A DNA stretch of 64,000 bases from Actinomadura physcomitrii (lineage in GTDB: Bacteria; Actinomycetota; Actinomycetes; Streptosporangiales; Streptosporangiaceae). Of this stretch, positions 41,084 through 48,700 are shown piece after piece (position 1 is the first letter of the stretch; each line of letters opens with the position of its first letter). A program made the translations under genes and the position numbers. The DNA lies in NCBI RefSeq assembly GCF_008923205.2, contig NZ_WBMS02000005.1, positions 56,154-120,153 on the forward strand. The letters run 5' to 3'. The notes under the pieces were generated by a model, which saw only the letters and a program-made list of their open reading frames with translations, searched no databases and had not been told where the DNA came from.

Positions 41084-42289
41084 TCAGCCGGGAAGGGGGA
41101 GGCGGGCGCGCAGCCGGAACCGGCCGTCCCCGGTCCGGCCGTGCTCCAGCGTGCCGCCGAGCAGCGCGACCCGCTCGCCGAGCCCCACCAGCCCCGCGCC
41201 GGCGCCGGGCAGCGCCGCCGGCGGCGGCCCCGGCGGGATCGGGTTCACGATCTCGATGGTCAGCGCCGTCCCGCCGGGCGCGTCGAGCATCACCCGGACC
41301 CGCTCGCCCGGCGCGTGCTTGCGCGCGTTGGTCAGCCCCTCCTGGACGATCCGGTAGGCGTGCCGCCCGACCCGGACCGGCACCCCCGCCGGGTCGGGCA
41401 CCCGGTCGTCCAGGACCACCTCGCCTCCGGCGCCCGACGCCTCCCGCACCAGGGCGGGGACGTCGGTGAGCGCGGGCTGCGGGCGGTCGGCCTCCGCGCC
41501 GCCGGGGCCGCCGCGCAGCACCCCGATGACCTCGCGGAGGTCCTCCATCGCCTCGTAGGCGCTCTGCCGGATGACCCCGGCGGCGGCGCGCTGGTCGGCG
41601 GGCGCGTCCGGGCGGAACTCCAGCGCCCCCGCGTGCACCGCCAGCAGCGAGATGCGGTGCGCGAGGACGTCGTGCATCTCCCGCGCGATCCGCTCGCGCT
41701 CCAGCAGACGCGCCTCCTCCACACGGAGCCGCTGCCCCTCCTCGGCGGCGCGCGCCCGCTCCTCCATGGAGGCGATGAGCTGCCGCCGGGACCGGACCAG
41801 CATCCCCGTCGTGATCAGCACTCCGTAGAGCAGGCCGAGGATCACGATGCCCTCGCGGAACTGGTCCCAGGGCGAGGTGAGCCAGAAGAGCGCGGCGATC
41901 AGCGCCATGTTCGCGGCGGCGATCGGCAGGAGCGTCCGCCAGGGGCGCAACATCGCCAGCGAGTACATGGCGGCGGCGGTCGTGCCCAGCGTGGACGTGG
42001 CCGTCCACTGCGCGAACACCATCGTCACCGCGACGGCCACCGGGAAGCGCCGCCGGAACAGCAGGAGGAACACCAGGGAGACCGCGCCCGCCGACAGGTC
42101 CAGCGGTACCACGATCCGCTGGCCGGGCGTCGGGTCGTTCAGCGTCCCCTGGAGCAGCAGCAGGCCCAGCGCCGCCGCCCCCGCGGTGACGCCCAGGTCG
42201 CCGAGCCAGTCCCGCCACGGGCGCCGCAGGTCGAGCCGGGCGGCGAGGCCGGACGTGCCGGTCGCGGGGGAGGGGCCGGCGGAGTCCAT
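41084..42289 (-). CDS. Two-component sensor histidine kinase (HisKA_3 type)
   Basis: A 401-residue membrane sensor. About five membrane segments lie between residues 28 and 165, with only short outside loops. A coiled linker (SMEERARAAEEGQRLRVEEA) leads to the HisKA_3 dimerisation domain with phospho-His in REMHDVLAHRISLLAVHAG, and a C-terminal HATPase with YRIVQEGLTNARKHAPG and GLVGLGERVALLGGTLE. TAGCGT lies seven bases before the ATG (leaderless). It pairs with the NarL-type regulator at 39895-40563. The small sensor region suggests a membrane or cell-envelope signal. Confidence 0.92.
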   Translation of the reverse strand: MDSAGPSPATGTSGLAARLDLRRPWRDWLGDLGVTAGAAALGLLLLQGTLNDPTPGQRIVVPLDLSAGAVSLVFLLLFRRRFPVAVAVTMVFAQWTATSTLGTTAAAMYSLAMLRPWRTLLPIAAANMALIAALFWLTSPWDQFREGIVILGLLYGVLITTGMLVRSRRQLIASMEERARAAEEGQRLRVEEARLLERERIAREMHDVLAHRISLLAVHAGALEFRPDAPADQRAAAGVIRQSAYEAMEDLREVIGVLRGGPGGAEADRPQPALTDVPALVREASGAGGEVVLDDRVPDPAGVPVRVGRHAYRIVQEGLTNARKHAPGERVRVMLDAPGGTALTIEIVNPIPPGPPPAALPGAGAGLVGLGERVALLGGTLEHGRTGDGRFRLRARLPLPG

Positions 42290-42374
42290 GCCGCCAACGC
42301 TAGCGAGCCCGCGCCGGCCCCGGAGCGGTCCGGGGTCGGTGCGGGCCTCGACTTTGGTCGACGGTCCCGCCGGA

Positions 42375-42475
42375 TCAGCGGCGGCCGGGGAGATGCCGCA
42401 CACGCCGAGCGTGTACCAGCGGCGCGGGTACGGGGCGGGGGCGTCCGGTGCGTTCGTTGCGGGCGTTACGGGCAT
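42375..42475 (-). pseudogene. N-terminal scrap, possibly of an MFS transporter
   Basis: ATG 42475 opens a frame reading MPVTPATNAPDAPAPYPRRW and YTLGVCGIS before leaving any recognisable homology. The PRRWYTLGV start resembles the first helix entry of DHA2 permeases. A GAGGAG site and AT-rich promoter-like DNA lie upstream, but the ATG after that GAGGAG is out of frame. Probably the start of a deleted transporter gene. Confidence 0.3.
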
Positions 42476-42639
42476 TGCGGTGCCGCGCGGGGCGGCGGTC
42501 TGGGGGATGACATGTGAGGCTCCTCGTTTTGGTTGATACACCTATAAATGAGAGGGCGGAAACGGGGGTGTGCGTGTCCGAGGCCGACAGGCCAGCGCCA
42601 CCTGGGTCAGGTCGGCGGGGGAGAGCCGCCGCTCGTTCC

Positions 42640-42828
42640 GCCGCTCGGTCGCGTTCGCGCGGGACCTGGCGGCCCGCTGCGCGAGGACGAACGGCGCGGA
42701 GCTGCCCTACGTCAGCACCCGCAACATAAGGAGGCCATGGCCGGGCCGTCGAGCCGACGAAGGACCTGGACGAGGAGCTCGCGTTCCTGCTCACCGGCGC
42801 CGAATCGCGCTACGGGAGCGAGCGGTGA
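42640..42828 (+). pseudogene. Fused gene scraps (TAP-like alpha/beta hydrolase piece and an unknown tail)
   Basis: Positions 42640-42729 encode SVAFARDLAARCARTNGAEL followed by PYVSTRN, which matches the segment before the catalytic serine in TAP-type alpha/beta hydrolases of actinomycetes. It stops there. From 42751 to the TGA at 42826-42828 another frame reads EPTKDLDEELAFLLTGAESR and YGSER, an acidic helical C-terminus that is not identified. Neither piece can be a working gene. Confidence 0.4.
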
Positions 42829-42855
42829 CAGGGTGCCAGGCGGGAGGATGCGGCG

Positions 42856-43548
42856 TCAGCCGGCGGGACGGCCGATGCGCACCCGCCACAGCTCCGGCCC
42901 GGACTCCTCGTAGTCCCAGGTGAACGCGGCCGGGTGCGCCAGCTCGAACTCGCGCCGCAGGTGCTTCGGGTCGTGGTTGTTGACCAGCGCGAACGACTCG
43001 CCGGGCGCGAGCCGCGCGAACCGGGCGAAGATCCGCGGATGCCGCTGCCCGCGCGGGATCTCCCGGACGTCGATCTCGTCCGGCCGCTCCAGCCGCCCGC
43101 CGTCCAGCAGCGTGCACAGGTCGCCGGCCAGCAGGCCGAGGTCGGCGCCGGGGAGCGCGGCGAGCGCCGGCAGCAGCACCGCCTCCTCCACGGTGAAGTG
43201 CACGGCGAGGACGGCGGCGAGGCCGCGGGCGGCGCGCACCGGGTCGGCGGCGGAGGCGACCGCGCCCGCGAGCGCCTCGATCTCGGCGGTGGTGGCGCGC
43301 AGCGCCCGGACGAGCAGCCGCGTCTCCGGCGCGCCGGACGCGGGCGCGTAGAGCGCCTCATCGGCGGCGGCGAGGTGGCGGCGCAGCTCGCCGTCCAGGA
43401 ACCCGGCCAGGACCGCGTGGTCCTGGCCGGGTTCGTGCTCGGCGAGCGCGGCGAGCCGGTCGAGCAGCCGCCGGTGCACGGCCCGCAGCTCGGTGGCCGC
43501 GCGGACGGCCGGGTCGGTCTCGGTGGCCTGGATGAACACGTCGGACAT
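42856..43548 (-). CDS. Hemerythrin-like domain-DUF2249 fusion protein
   Basis: A 230-residue protein. Residues 15-145 are a four-helix hemerythrin-like domain with His/Glu ligand candidates (ELRAVHRRLLDRLAALAEHE, GELRRHLAAADEALY, VLAVHFTVEEAVLLPAL). Residues 160-228 are DUF2249 (IDVREIPRGQRHPRIFARFA, FALVNNHDPKHLRREFE, WRVRIGRPA). Such proteins bind a di-iron centre and occur near nitric-oxide and oxygen-stress genes. ATG 43548 has GAGAGGGG upstream. It is divergent from ferredoxin and an Fe-S-type regulator, with an AT-rich palindromic promoter between. Confidence 0.85.
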   Translation of the reverse strand: MSDVFIQATETDPAVRAATELRAVHRRLLDRLAALAEHEPGQDHAVLAGFLDGELRRHLAAADEALYAPASGAPETRLLVRALRATTAEIEALAGAVASAADPVRAARGLAAVLAVHFTVEEAVLLPALAALPGADLGLLAGDLCTLLDGGRLERPDEIDVREIPRGQRHPRIFARFARLAPGESFALVNNHDPKHLRREFELAHPAAFTWDYEESGPELWRVRIGRPAG

Positions 43549-43577
43549 CGGTGCCCCTCTCTCGTCTGCCACGATTA

Positions 43578-43596
43578 TTACATGTACTATTTGTAA
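43578..43596. promoter_or_regulatory. Palindromic AT-rich operator in divergent promoter
   Basis: TTACA, 9 nt, TGTAA (43578-43596), with a nested perfect TACATGTA (43579-43586), lies between the hemerythrin and ferredoxin genes. It is strikingly AT-rich for this genome and is the likely target of the regulator at 43939-44577. Confidence 0.55.
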
Positions 43597-43618
43597 AAAC
43601 TCTGAAGGGGGCAGCGCC

Positions 43619-43942
43619 GTGACCTACGTGATCGCCGAGCCGTGCGTGGACGTCAAGGACCGGGCCTGCGTCGACGAATGCCCGGTCGACTGCATCTACG
43701 AGGGCGCCCGGTCGCTCTACATCCATCCGGACGAGTGCGTCGACTGCGGCGCCTGCGAGCCGGTGTGCCCCGTCGAGGCGATCTACTACGAGGACGACGT
43801 CCCGGACCGGTGGACGGCCTACACGGCGGCCAACGCCGAGTTCTTCGACGACCTCGGCTCGCCCGGTGGCGCGTCCAAGCTCGGCGCGCTCGACCGGGAC
43901 CACCCCCTGATCGCGGCGCAGCCGAAGCCGGGGGAAGGATGA
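43619..43942 (+). CDS. fdxA: Ferredoxin (7Fe, FdxA type)
   Basis: Electron carrier of 107 residues with two clusters. The first set of cysteines is CVDVKDRACVDECPVDCIYEG, with the extra Cys spacing of a [3Fe-4S] site; the second is the canonical CVDCGACEPVCPVEAIYYED of a [4Fe-4S] site. The C-terminal extension (about 55-107) ending in DHPLIAAQPK is typical of actinobacterial FdxA. The GTG start follows GAAGGGGG. Its stop overlaps the next gene by 4 bp, so it is co-translated with the regulator. Confidence 0.92.
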   Translation: MTYVIAEPCVDVKDRACVDECPVDCIYEGARSLYIHPDECVDCGACEPVCPVEAIYYEDDVPDRWTAYTAANAEFFDDLGSPGGASKLGALDRDHPLIAAQPKPGEG

Positions 43943-44577
43943 GCGCCATGGCCCCTGAACGCCACCGGCGCCGCGAGATCCTCGACGCCCTGCGCGACGC
44001 GGGCGCCCCGCTCGGCGTCGCCGACGTCGCCGAGCGGCTCGGCGTCCACCCCAACACCGCGCGCTTCCACCTGGACGCCCTGGTGGCGGACGGCGCCGCC
44101 GAGCGGACCCTCGAGCGGCCGGCGGGCCCCGGCCGGCCCCGCACCGTCTACACGGCCCGGCCCGGCATGGACCGCGGCGGCTCCCGCGCCTACCGGCTGC
44201 TCGCGCAGATCCTGCTCAGCCGGCTCGCGGCCGGGCCCGGCGGGCGCGCGGAGGCCGAGCGCGCCGGCCGCGAATGGGGCCGCTTCCTGGTCGACCGGCC
44301 GCCGCCCTTCACCCGGATCGGCGCCGGCGACGCGGTCGCGCGGCTCACCGGCCTGCTCGCCGACCTCGACTTCGCGCCCGATCCGGCCGGCGACGCCGTC
44401 CGGCTGCGGCACTGCCCGTTCCTGGAACTGGCCGAGGAGTACGGGCCGCTGGTCTGCGACGTCCACCTCGGCATCATGCGGGGCGCGCTGGCCGAGCTGG
44501 ACGCGCCGGTCGAGGCCGAAGGGCTCGAACCGTTCGCCGAGCCCGCCGCCTGCGTCGCCCGCCTCCGGCGCACCTGA
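43939..44577 (+). CDS. Winged-helix regulator with cysteine-rich, Fe-S-type sensor domain
   Basis: A 212-residue DeoR/ArsR-like regulator. Residues 10-60 are a winged helix (ILDALRDAGAPLGVADVAER, then LGVHPNTARFHLDALVADG). The C-terminal half carries Cys159 (RHCPFLELAEEYG), Cys173 and His176 (LVCDVHLG) and Cys205 (AACVARL), resembling the cluster-binding end of SufR-like proteins. A redox- or NO-sensitive iron-sulfur cluster is therefore plausible (inference). It overlaps ferredoxin by 4 bp and is divergent from the hemerythrin-DUF2249 gene. Confidence 0.8.
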   Translation: MSAMAPERHRRREILDALRDAGAPLGVADVAERLGVHPNTARFHLDALVADGAAERTLERPAGPGRPRTVYTARPGMDRGGSRAYRLLAQILLSRLAAGPGGRAEAERAGREWGRFLVDRPPPFTRIGAGDAVARLTGLLADLDFAPDPAGDAVRLRHCPFLELAEEYGPLVCDVHLGIMRGALAELDAPVEAEGLEPFAEPAACVARLRRT

Positions 44578-44631
44578 GCGTTCGCCGGCGCCGCTGACCC
44601 TCCGACTCCCCGCGAAAGGTATTCGACGACC

Positions 44632-45066
44632 ATGAACGCGACCGCCGCCGCCACGGCAGGAGCCCTGACCTTCCTCTGGCTCGGGATGGTGCTCGGAATC
44701 TCGTTCCTCGAGGCGCCGCTGAAGTTCCGCGCGCCCGGCGTGACCATACCGATCGGGCTCGGCATCGGGCGCCTGGTCTTCCGCGCCCTCAACCTCGCCG
44801 AGATCGTGCTGGCCGTCGCGGTGGTCGCCGCGGTCGCCGCAGGCGGCCCGCCGGTCGCCGTCACCGTGCTCACCGCCGTGCTGGTGGTGCTGCTCGCGGT
44901 GCAGCTCGGCGTCGTCCGCCCGCGCCTGAACAAGCGGTCGGACCGGGTGCTCGCGGGCGAGGACGACCAGCCCCGCTCCCGCGGCCACCTGTACTACGTG
45001 GCGCTGGAGGGCGTAAAGGTGGTCCTGCTGGTCGCGCTCGGCGTCGCCGTCCTCGCCGCCGGCTGA
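44632..45066 (+). CDS. Four-helix membrane protein
   Basis: A 144-residue integral membrane protein with four hydrophobic segments (about 8-28, 55-75, 78-95 and 120-142). A conserved-looking loop FLEAPLKFRAPGVTIPIGLG follows segment 1 and a charged loop RPRLNKRSDRVLAGEDDQPR lies before the last. It follows the Fe-S-type regulator by 54 bp in the same direction and ends at a strong hairpin. It resembles small DUF4149-like proteins; the loop could bind heme or a quinone, but nothing shows this directly. Confidence 0.7.
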   Translation: MNATAAATAGALTFLWLGMVLGISFLEAPLKFRAPGVTIPIGLGIGRLVFRALNLAEIVLAVAVVAAVAAGGPPVAVTVLTAVLVVLLAVQLGVVRPRLNKRSDRVLAGEDDQPRSRGHLYYVALEGVKVVLLVALGVAVLAAG

Positions 45067-45075
45067 CCCCGGCCG

Positions 45076-45099
45076 GACGGCCCGCCCGCGCGGGCCGTC
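45076..45099. terminator. Bidirectional hairpin terminator
   Basis: GACGGCCCGC-CCGC-GCGGGCCGTC, a perfect 10-bp stem at the junction of the convergent membrane-protein and cupin genes. Confidence 0.75.
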
Positions 45100-45427
45100 A
45101 GTGCTTCGCGACGGTCAGCAGCACGGCGGCGTCCTCGACCGCCTCCAGCGCGTGCCGCGCCGGCGGGATGATCAGCATGTCGCCGGACATGCCGTCCCAC
45201 GCGTCGCCGCCGCTCGTCAGCCGCACCCGCCCGTGCAGGACGAGCAGCGTCGCCTCGCCGGGGCTCTCGTGCTCGGTCAGCGACGTGCCGGCGGTCAGCG
45301 CGATCAGGGTCTGCCGCAGGACGTGCTCGTGGCCGCCGTAGACGGTCTCGGCGCTGCGTCCCGTGGCCGCCGCGGCGGCCCGCTTGAGGTGGTCCCGTAC
45401 CTGCGCGTCGAGCGAGAGCTTCTGCAT
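45098..45427 (-). CDS. Small cupin domain protein
   Basis: A 109-residue cupin: KLSLDAQVRDHLKRAAAAAT helix, GHEHVLRQTLIALTAGTSL, EHESPGEATLLVLHGRVRLT and GDMLIIPPARHALEAVEDA, covering the two cupin motifs with several His residues. It converges on the four-helix membrane protein and follows the L,D-transpeptidase gene by 25 bp. Comparable small cupins often accompany hemerythrin and NO-response genes, which fits this neighbourhood. Ligand unknown. Confidence 0.8.
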   Translation of the reverse strand: MQKLSLDAQVRDHLKRAAAAATGRSAETVYGGHEHVLRQTLIALTAGTSLTEHESPGEATLLVLHGRVRLTSGGDAWDGMSGDMLIIPPARHALEAVEDAAVLLTVAKH

Positions 45428-45452
45428 GGCACCAGTGTGCCAGCGCGGCCGG

Positions 45453-46661
45453 TCACTTCAACGGGGCGCCCGTGACGGGCGCGCCGAGCGCGCTGCCCTG
45501 CAGCCACTCGTTCCACGACTTCACCCACGGAGTCGGCCCGTTGCCGAACCGCAGCTTCCGCGACGTCCCCGTCACCTTGACGATGTCGCCCCGGTTGGTG
45601 AAGTTGAAGAACCACTTCGCGTCGGTCGGGGAGGCGTTCACGCAGCCGTGGCTGACGTCGGAGACGCCCTGCTCGCCCGTCGACCACGGCGCCGAGTGCA
45701 CGAACGTCCCGCTGTAGGTCAGCCGCACGTTCCAGCTCGTCGGGATCCGGTACTCGCCGGGGTCGCCGGTCGTCGCCGAGTCCATGACGATGTGCGCCGC
45801 CTTCTCCTGCGCGATCATCGTGCCGCTGTAGCTGTCGTGGCCCGGCTTGCCGAGGCTGACCTTCATCGTCCGCACCAGCCGGCCGTTCTCGGTGACCTTC
45901 GCGCGGTGCGTGTCGTCGCTGATCGTGGTGATGTGCTTCGGGCCGACGGTGAAGTTCAGCGTCCGGTCCTTCATGCCGTAGAGGCCCTCGCCCGCCTTCA
46001 GCCCGGCGAGGTGCGCGACGACCTTCACCTTCTCGCCGGACGGCCAGTAGTCCCGGGGCCGGAAGTCGACCTCCTTGTCGCTGATCCAGTACCAGGCGCC
46101 CTGCACGGGCGTGGACATCCGCACTTCGAGGGCCTTCTCCACGGCCTGCTTGCCGGCCTTGGTGCTCACCGGCCTGGACAGCAGCAGCTGCACCGGCATC
46201 CCGACGCCGACGGTCTCGCCGTCCAGCGGCGACATGCCCGTCTCGAGCTTCTTGGCGGGCGTGAGGGTGGTGAAGGTCGAGGTGACCGTGGCCGGACGGC
46301 CGCCGTCGATGGAACCCTGCGCGGTGACCGTGTACGTCGTGGACGGCCGCAGCGTCCACGCCGACTTCCACGACTTGCCGTCCGGCGCCAGCGTGCCCTC
46401 GGCCTTCTGGTTCTTGCCGTAGGTGAGCGTCACGCTCGTCAGCTTGCCCGCGACGGCCTTCACCATGACGGGCTGGTCGGGCGCCACCTGCTTGGCGCCG
46501 GTCGCCGGGGTGACGGCCAGCTTCGCGGTCTTCTCGCTGTCGCCGCCGCGGTCCGGACCGCCGGCCTTGTCGCCGCCGCCACCGGACGAGCACCCCGCGA
46601 CGGAGATGGCGAAAGCCCCGATGATCGCCGCACCCGCCGTCGCGGCCCGACCCTTGCGCAT
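45453..46661 (-). CDS. L,D-transpeptidase lipoprotein with Ig-like domains
   Basis: Cell-wall enzyme forming 3-3 peptidoglycan cross-links. The 402-residue product has a lipoprotein signal (MRKGRAATAGAAIIGAFAIS, lipobox VAGC), two Ig-like domains (about 40-230) and a YkuD catalytic domain with His in FVHSAPWSTGEQGVSDVSHG and the nucleophile in SHGCVNASPTDA. The C-terminal extension rich in Trp (WVKSWNEWLQGS) is typical of mycobacterial/actinomycete Ldt enzymes. ATG 46661 has GAGGAG at proper spacing and gives the better signal peptide; GTG 46685 is an alternative. Confidence 0.92.
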   Translation of the reverse strand: MRKGRAATAGAAIIGAFAISVAGCSSGGGGDKAGGPDRGGDSEKTAKLAVTPATGAKQVAPDQPVMVKAVAGKLTSVTLTYGKNQKAEGTLAPDGKSWKSAWTLRPSTTYTVTAQGSIDGGRPATVTSTFTTLTPAKKLETGMSPLDGETVGVGMPVQLLLSRPVSTKAGKQAVEKALEVRMSTPVQGAWYWISDKEVDFRPRDYWPSGEKVKVVAHLAGLKAGEGLYGMKDRTLNFTVGPKHITTISDDTHRAKVTENGRLVRTMKVSLGKPGHDSYSGTMIAQEKAAHIVMDSATTGDPGEYRIPTSWNVRLTYSGTFVHSAPWSTGEQGVSDVSHGCVNASPTDAKWFFNFTNRGDIVKVTGTSRKLRFGNGPTPWVKSWNEWLQGSALGAPVTGAPLK

Positions 46662-46791
46662 CACCGAACTCCTCACGTTCGCCACGCGGAACCTCAGAGC
46701 CAGGTTATGCGCAGCTCGCGGCGAGGCATGCCGATGCGAGGGAAGCTCCCACCTTTCTCACAGGCGGGCAATGGCCCCGCCAAGTCGAGAA

Positions 46792-46830
46792 GGCCGGTGC
46801 CGCGCGGCGTTCCACCGCACGGCACCGGCC
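46792..46830 (-). terminator. Terminator of the pentose-phosphate operon
   Basis: GGCCGGTGCCG (46792-46802) pairs perfectly with CGGCACCGGCC (46820-46830), and an inner GCGG/CCGC stem extends it. It lies just past the pgl stop on the leftward transcript. Confidence 0.75.
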
Positions 46831-46847
46831 TCTACGTGGTCAACGCC

Positions 46848-47627
46848 TCAGGGGGAGGCGGTCCGCCCGAATTCCGGCGGAAGCTCCGCCGCGGCCTCGC
46901 GGTCCAGCAGGAACAGCGTGCCCTGCCGTCCGCGCGCGCCCGCGCACGGCACCCGCACCGGCCCCGCGCCCGACAGGCCCAGCCGCACCGCCTTCGCCTT
47001 CGCCTCCCCGGACGCCAGCACCCACACCTCGTGCGCGGCGCACAGCGACGGGAACGTCAGCGAGATCCGGGTCGGCGGCGGCTTCGGCGCGCCGTGCACC
47101 GCCACCACCGGCCGCTCGTCGCGGACGGCGGGCATCTCCGGGAACAGCGACGCGACGTGCGCGTCCGGCCCGACGCCGAGCATCAGCACGTCGAACGAGG
47201 GGACGGGGCCGTGGTCCTCGGGACGGGCGGCGGCGCGCAGTTCGGCGGCGTACCGCTCGGCGGCGGCCTCCACATCGTCGCCGTCCGGGCCGTCCGAGGC
47301 CGGCATCGGGTGCACCCGCGCCGGATCGACGTCCACATGGTCCAGCAGCGCCGCGCGAGCGCCGGTCTCGTTGCGCTCGGGATCGCCGGTCGGCAGGAAC
47401 CGCTCGTCGCCCCACCACACGTCCAGCCGGCGCCAGTCGATCGCGTCCCGCGCGCCCGTCGCGGCCAGCGCCGCCAGCACCGCCGTGCCGACGCCGCCGC
47501 CGGTCAGCACCACCGACGCCGAGCCGCGCGCGGCCTGCGCGTCCACGATCCGCGTCACCAGCCGCGCCGCCGCCGCCTCGGCCAGCAGGTCCTGGTCGCG
47601 GTGGACCAGGACCACCGGGGGAGTCAC
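46848..47627 (-). CDS. pgl: 6-phosphogluconolactonase
   Basis: Hydrolyses 6-phosphogluconolactone in the oxidative pentose-phosphate pathway. The 259-residue NagB-like protein has VVLTGGGVGTAVLAALA, the conserved WRRLDVWWGDERFLPTGDPE with RNETGARAALL, VLMLGVGPDAHVASLFP and the tail FLLDREAAAELP. The GTG start overlaps the opcA stop by 4 bp, the standard zwf-opcA-pgl order of actinomycetes. It is the last gene of the operon. Confidence 0.93.
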   Translation of the reverse strand: MTPPVVLVHRDQDLLAEAAAARLVTRIVDAQAARGSASVVLTGGGVGTAVLAALAATGARDAIDWRRLDVWWGDERFLPTGDPERNETGARAALLDHVDVDPARVHPMPASDGPDGDDVEAAAERYAAELRAAARPEDHGPVPSFDVLMLGVGPDAHVASLFPEMPAVRDERPVVAVHGAPKPPPTRISLTFPSLCAAHEVWVLASGEAKAKAVRLGLSGAGPVRVPCAGARGRQGTLFLLDREAAAELPPEFGRTASP

Positions 47628-48700
47628 GCGTCCCCCGACGGCTTGCCCCGGGACGGCTTCTTCCCGCCCGCCTTCGCCGGCGCCGCGGGGAGCCCCTCCT
47701 TCGCGGCCTCCTTCTCCGCCTTCCTCGTCGCGGCCGCCTCCTGCGTGCCCGACAGCGGATCGCCGGCGACGCCCTCGTCCGAGGCCCCGCCCGCGAGGTC
47801 CTTGGCGAAGCGGGCCGCCGCCTCGCGGTACACCTCGTCCGGGTCGAGCCGCCGCAGCTCCTCGGCCAGCAGCTCCGACATGGGGCGGCGCATCAGCGCC
47901 ACCTGCCGGTCCGGCTGGCCGGGCCGGCACAGCGTCGCGACCCGCCCGTCCGGCCGGTCGATCACGATGTCGCCGCCGGTCGTCGTCAGCCGGACCCCGG
48001 TGATCCCCGGGCCCTCCGACACCGTCCGCCCCACCGCGACGCCGAGCCGGATCGACAGCCACGCCGCCAGCAGCTCCGCGCTCGGGCTGTCCGGCTCGGC
48101 CATCACCTCGCCGGAGACGATCTCGTCGTGCTCCTGGTCGAGCGAGGCGGCCAGCAGCGACCGCCACGACGTCAGCCGGGTCCAGGTGAAGTCGGTGTCG
48201 CCCGGGCTGTAGTTCCCGGCCAGCTGCGCGAGCGTGCCGAGCCGGTCGCGGGCCGCGTAGGCGTCGGTGATCCGCCGCGTCGCGAGCTTGCCCAGCGCGC
48301 TCTTGGACGGCGACTTCGGCACCTTGCCGCCCGGCCACCAGATCACCACCGGCGTGTCCGGCATCAGCAGCGGCACCACCACCGAGTCGGCGTGCTCGGC
48401 CAGCGGCCCGTACATGCGCAGCAGCACCGTCTCGCCCGGGCCGGTCTCGCCCATCCGGATCTCGGCGTCCAGCCGCGAGGAGTTGCCGCGCGGGTCGCGG
48501 GAGATCACCGTCAGCACCCGGCACGGGTGCTCGCGGGCCGCCTCCGTCGCCGCGCGGACCGCGTCGTACTGCGCCGACTCGTCCGTCACGATGATCAGCG
48601 TCAGCACCATGCCGACCGCCGGGCCGCCCATCAGGTGCCGCGACTGGGTCAGCGCGTCCTGGATCTTGCGCGTCGTGGTGCCGGTGAGGTCGATGTTCAT
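47624..48700 (-). CDS. opcA: Glucose-6-phosphate dehydrogenase assembly protein OpcA
   Basis: Activator/assembly factor of glucose-6-phosphate dehydrogenase in actinomycetes and cyanobacteria. The 358-residue product begins MNIDLTGTTTRKIQDALTQS, continues with VLTLIIVTDE and RVLTVISRDPRG, and has VVPLLMPDTPVVIWWPGG, the usual Trp-rich core. The last 50 residues are a Lys/Ala/Pro-rich tail. The ATG overlaps the zwf stop (ATGA), so the partner proteins are translationally coupled. Confidence 0.93.
   Translation of the reverse strand: MNIDLTGTTTRKIQDALTQSRHLMGGPAVGMVLTLIIVTDESAQYDAVRAATEAAREHPCRVLTVISRDPRGNSSRLDAEIRMGETGPGETVLLRMYGPLAEHADSVVVPLLMPDTPVVIWWPGGKVPKSPSKSALGKLATRRITDAYAARDRLGTLAQLAGNYSPGDTDFTWTRLTSWRSLLAASLDQEHDEIVSGEVMAEPDSPSAELLAAWLSIRLGVAVGRTVSEGPGITGVRLTTTGGDIVIDRPDGRVATLCRPGQPDRQVALMRRPMSELLAEELRRLDPDEVYREAAARFAKDLAGGASDEGVAGDPLSGTQEAAATRKAEKEAAKEGLPAAPAKAGGKKPSRGKPSGDA

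Noticed and set aside
45363..48212. A 949-codon plus-strand frame
   Set aside because: It is antisense to the L,D-transpeptidase, pgl and opcA genes and lacks any recognisable domain.
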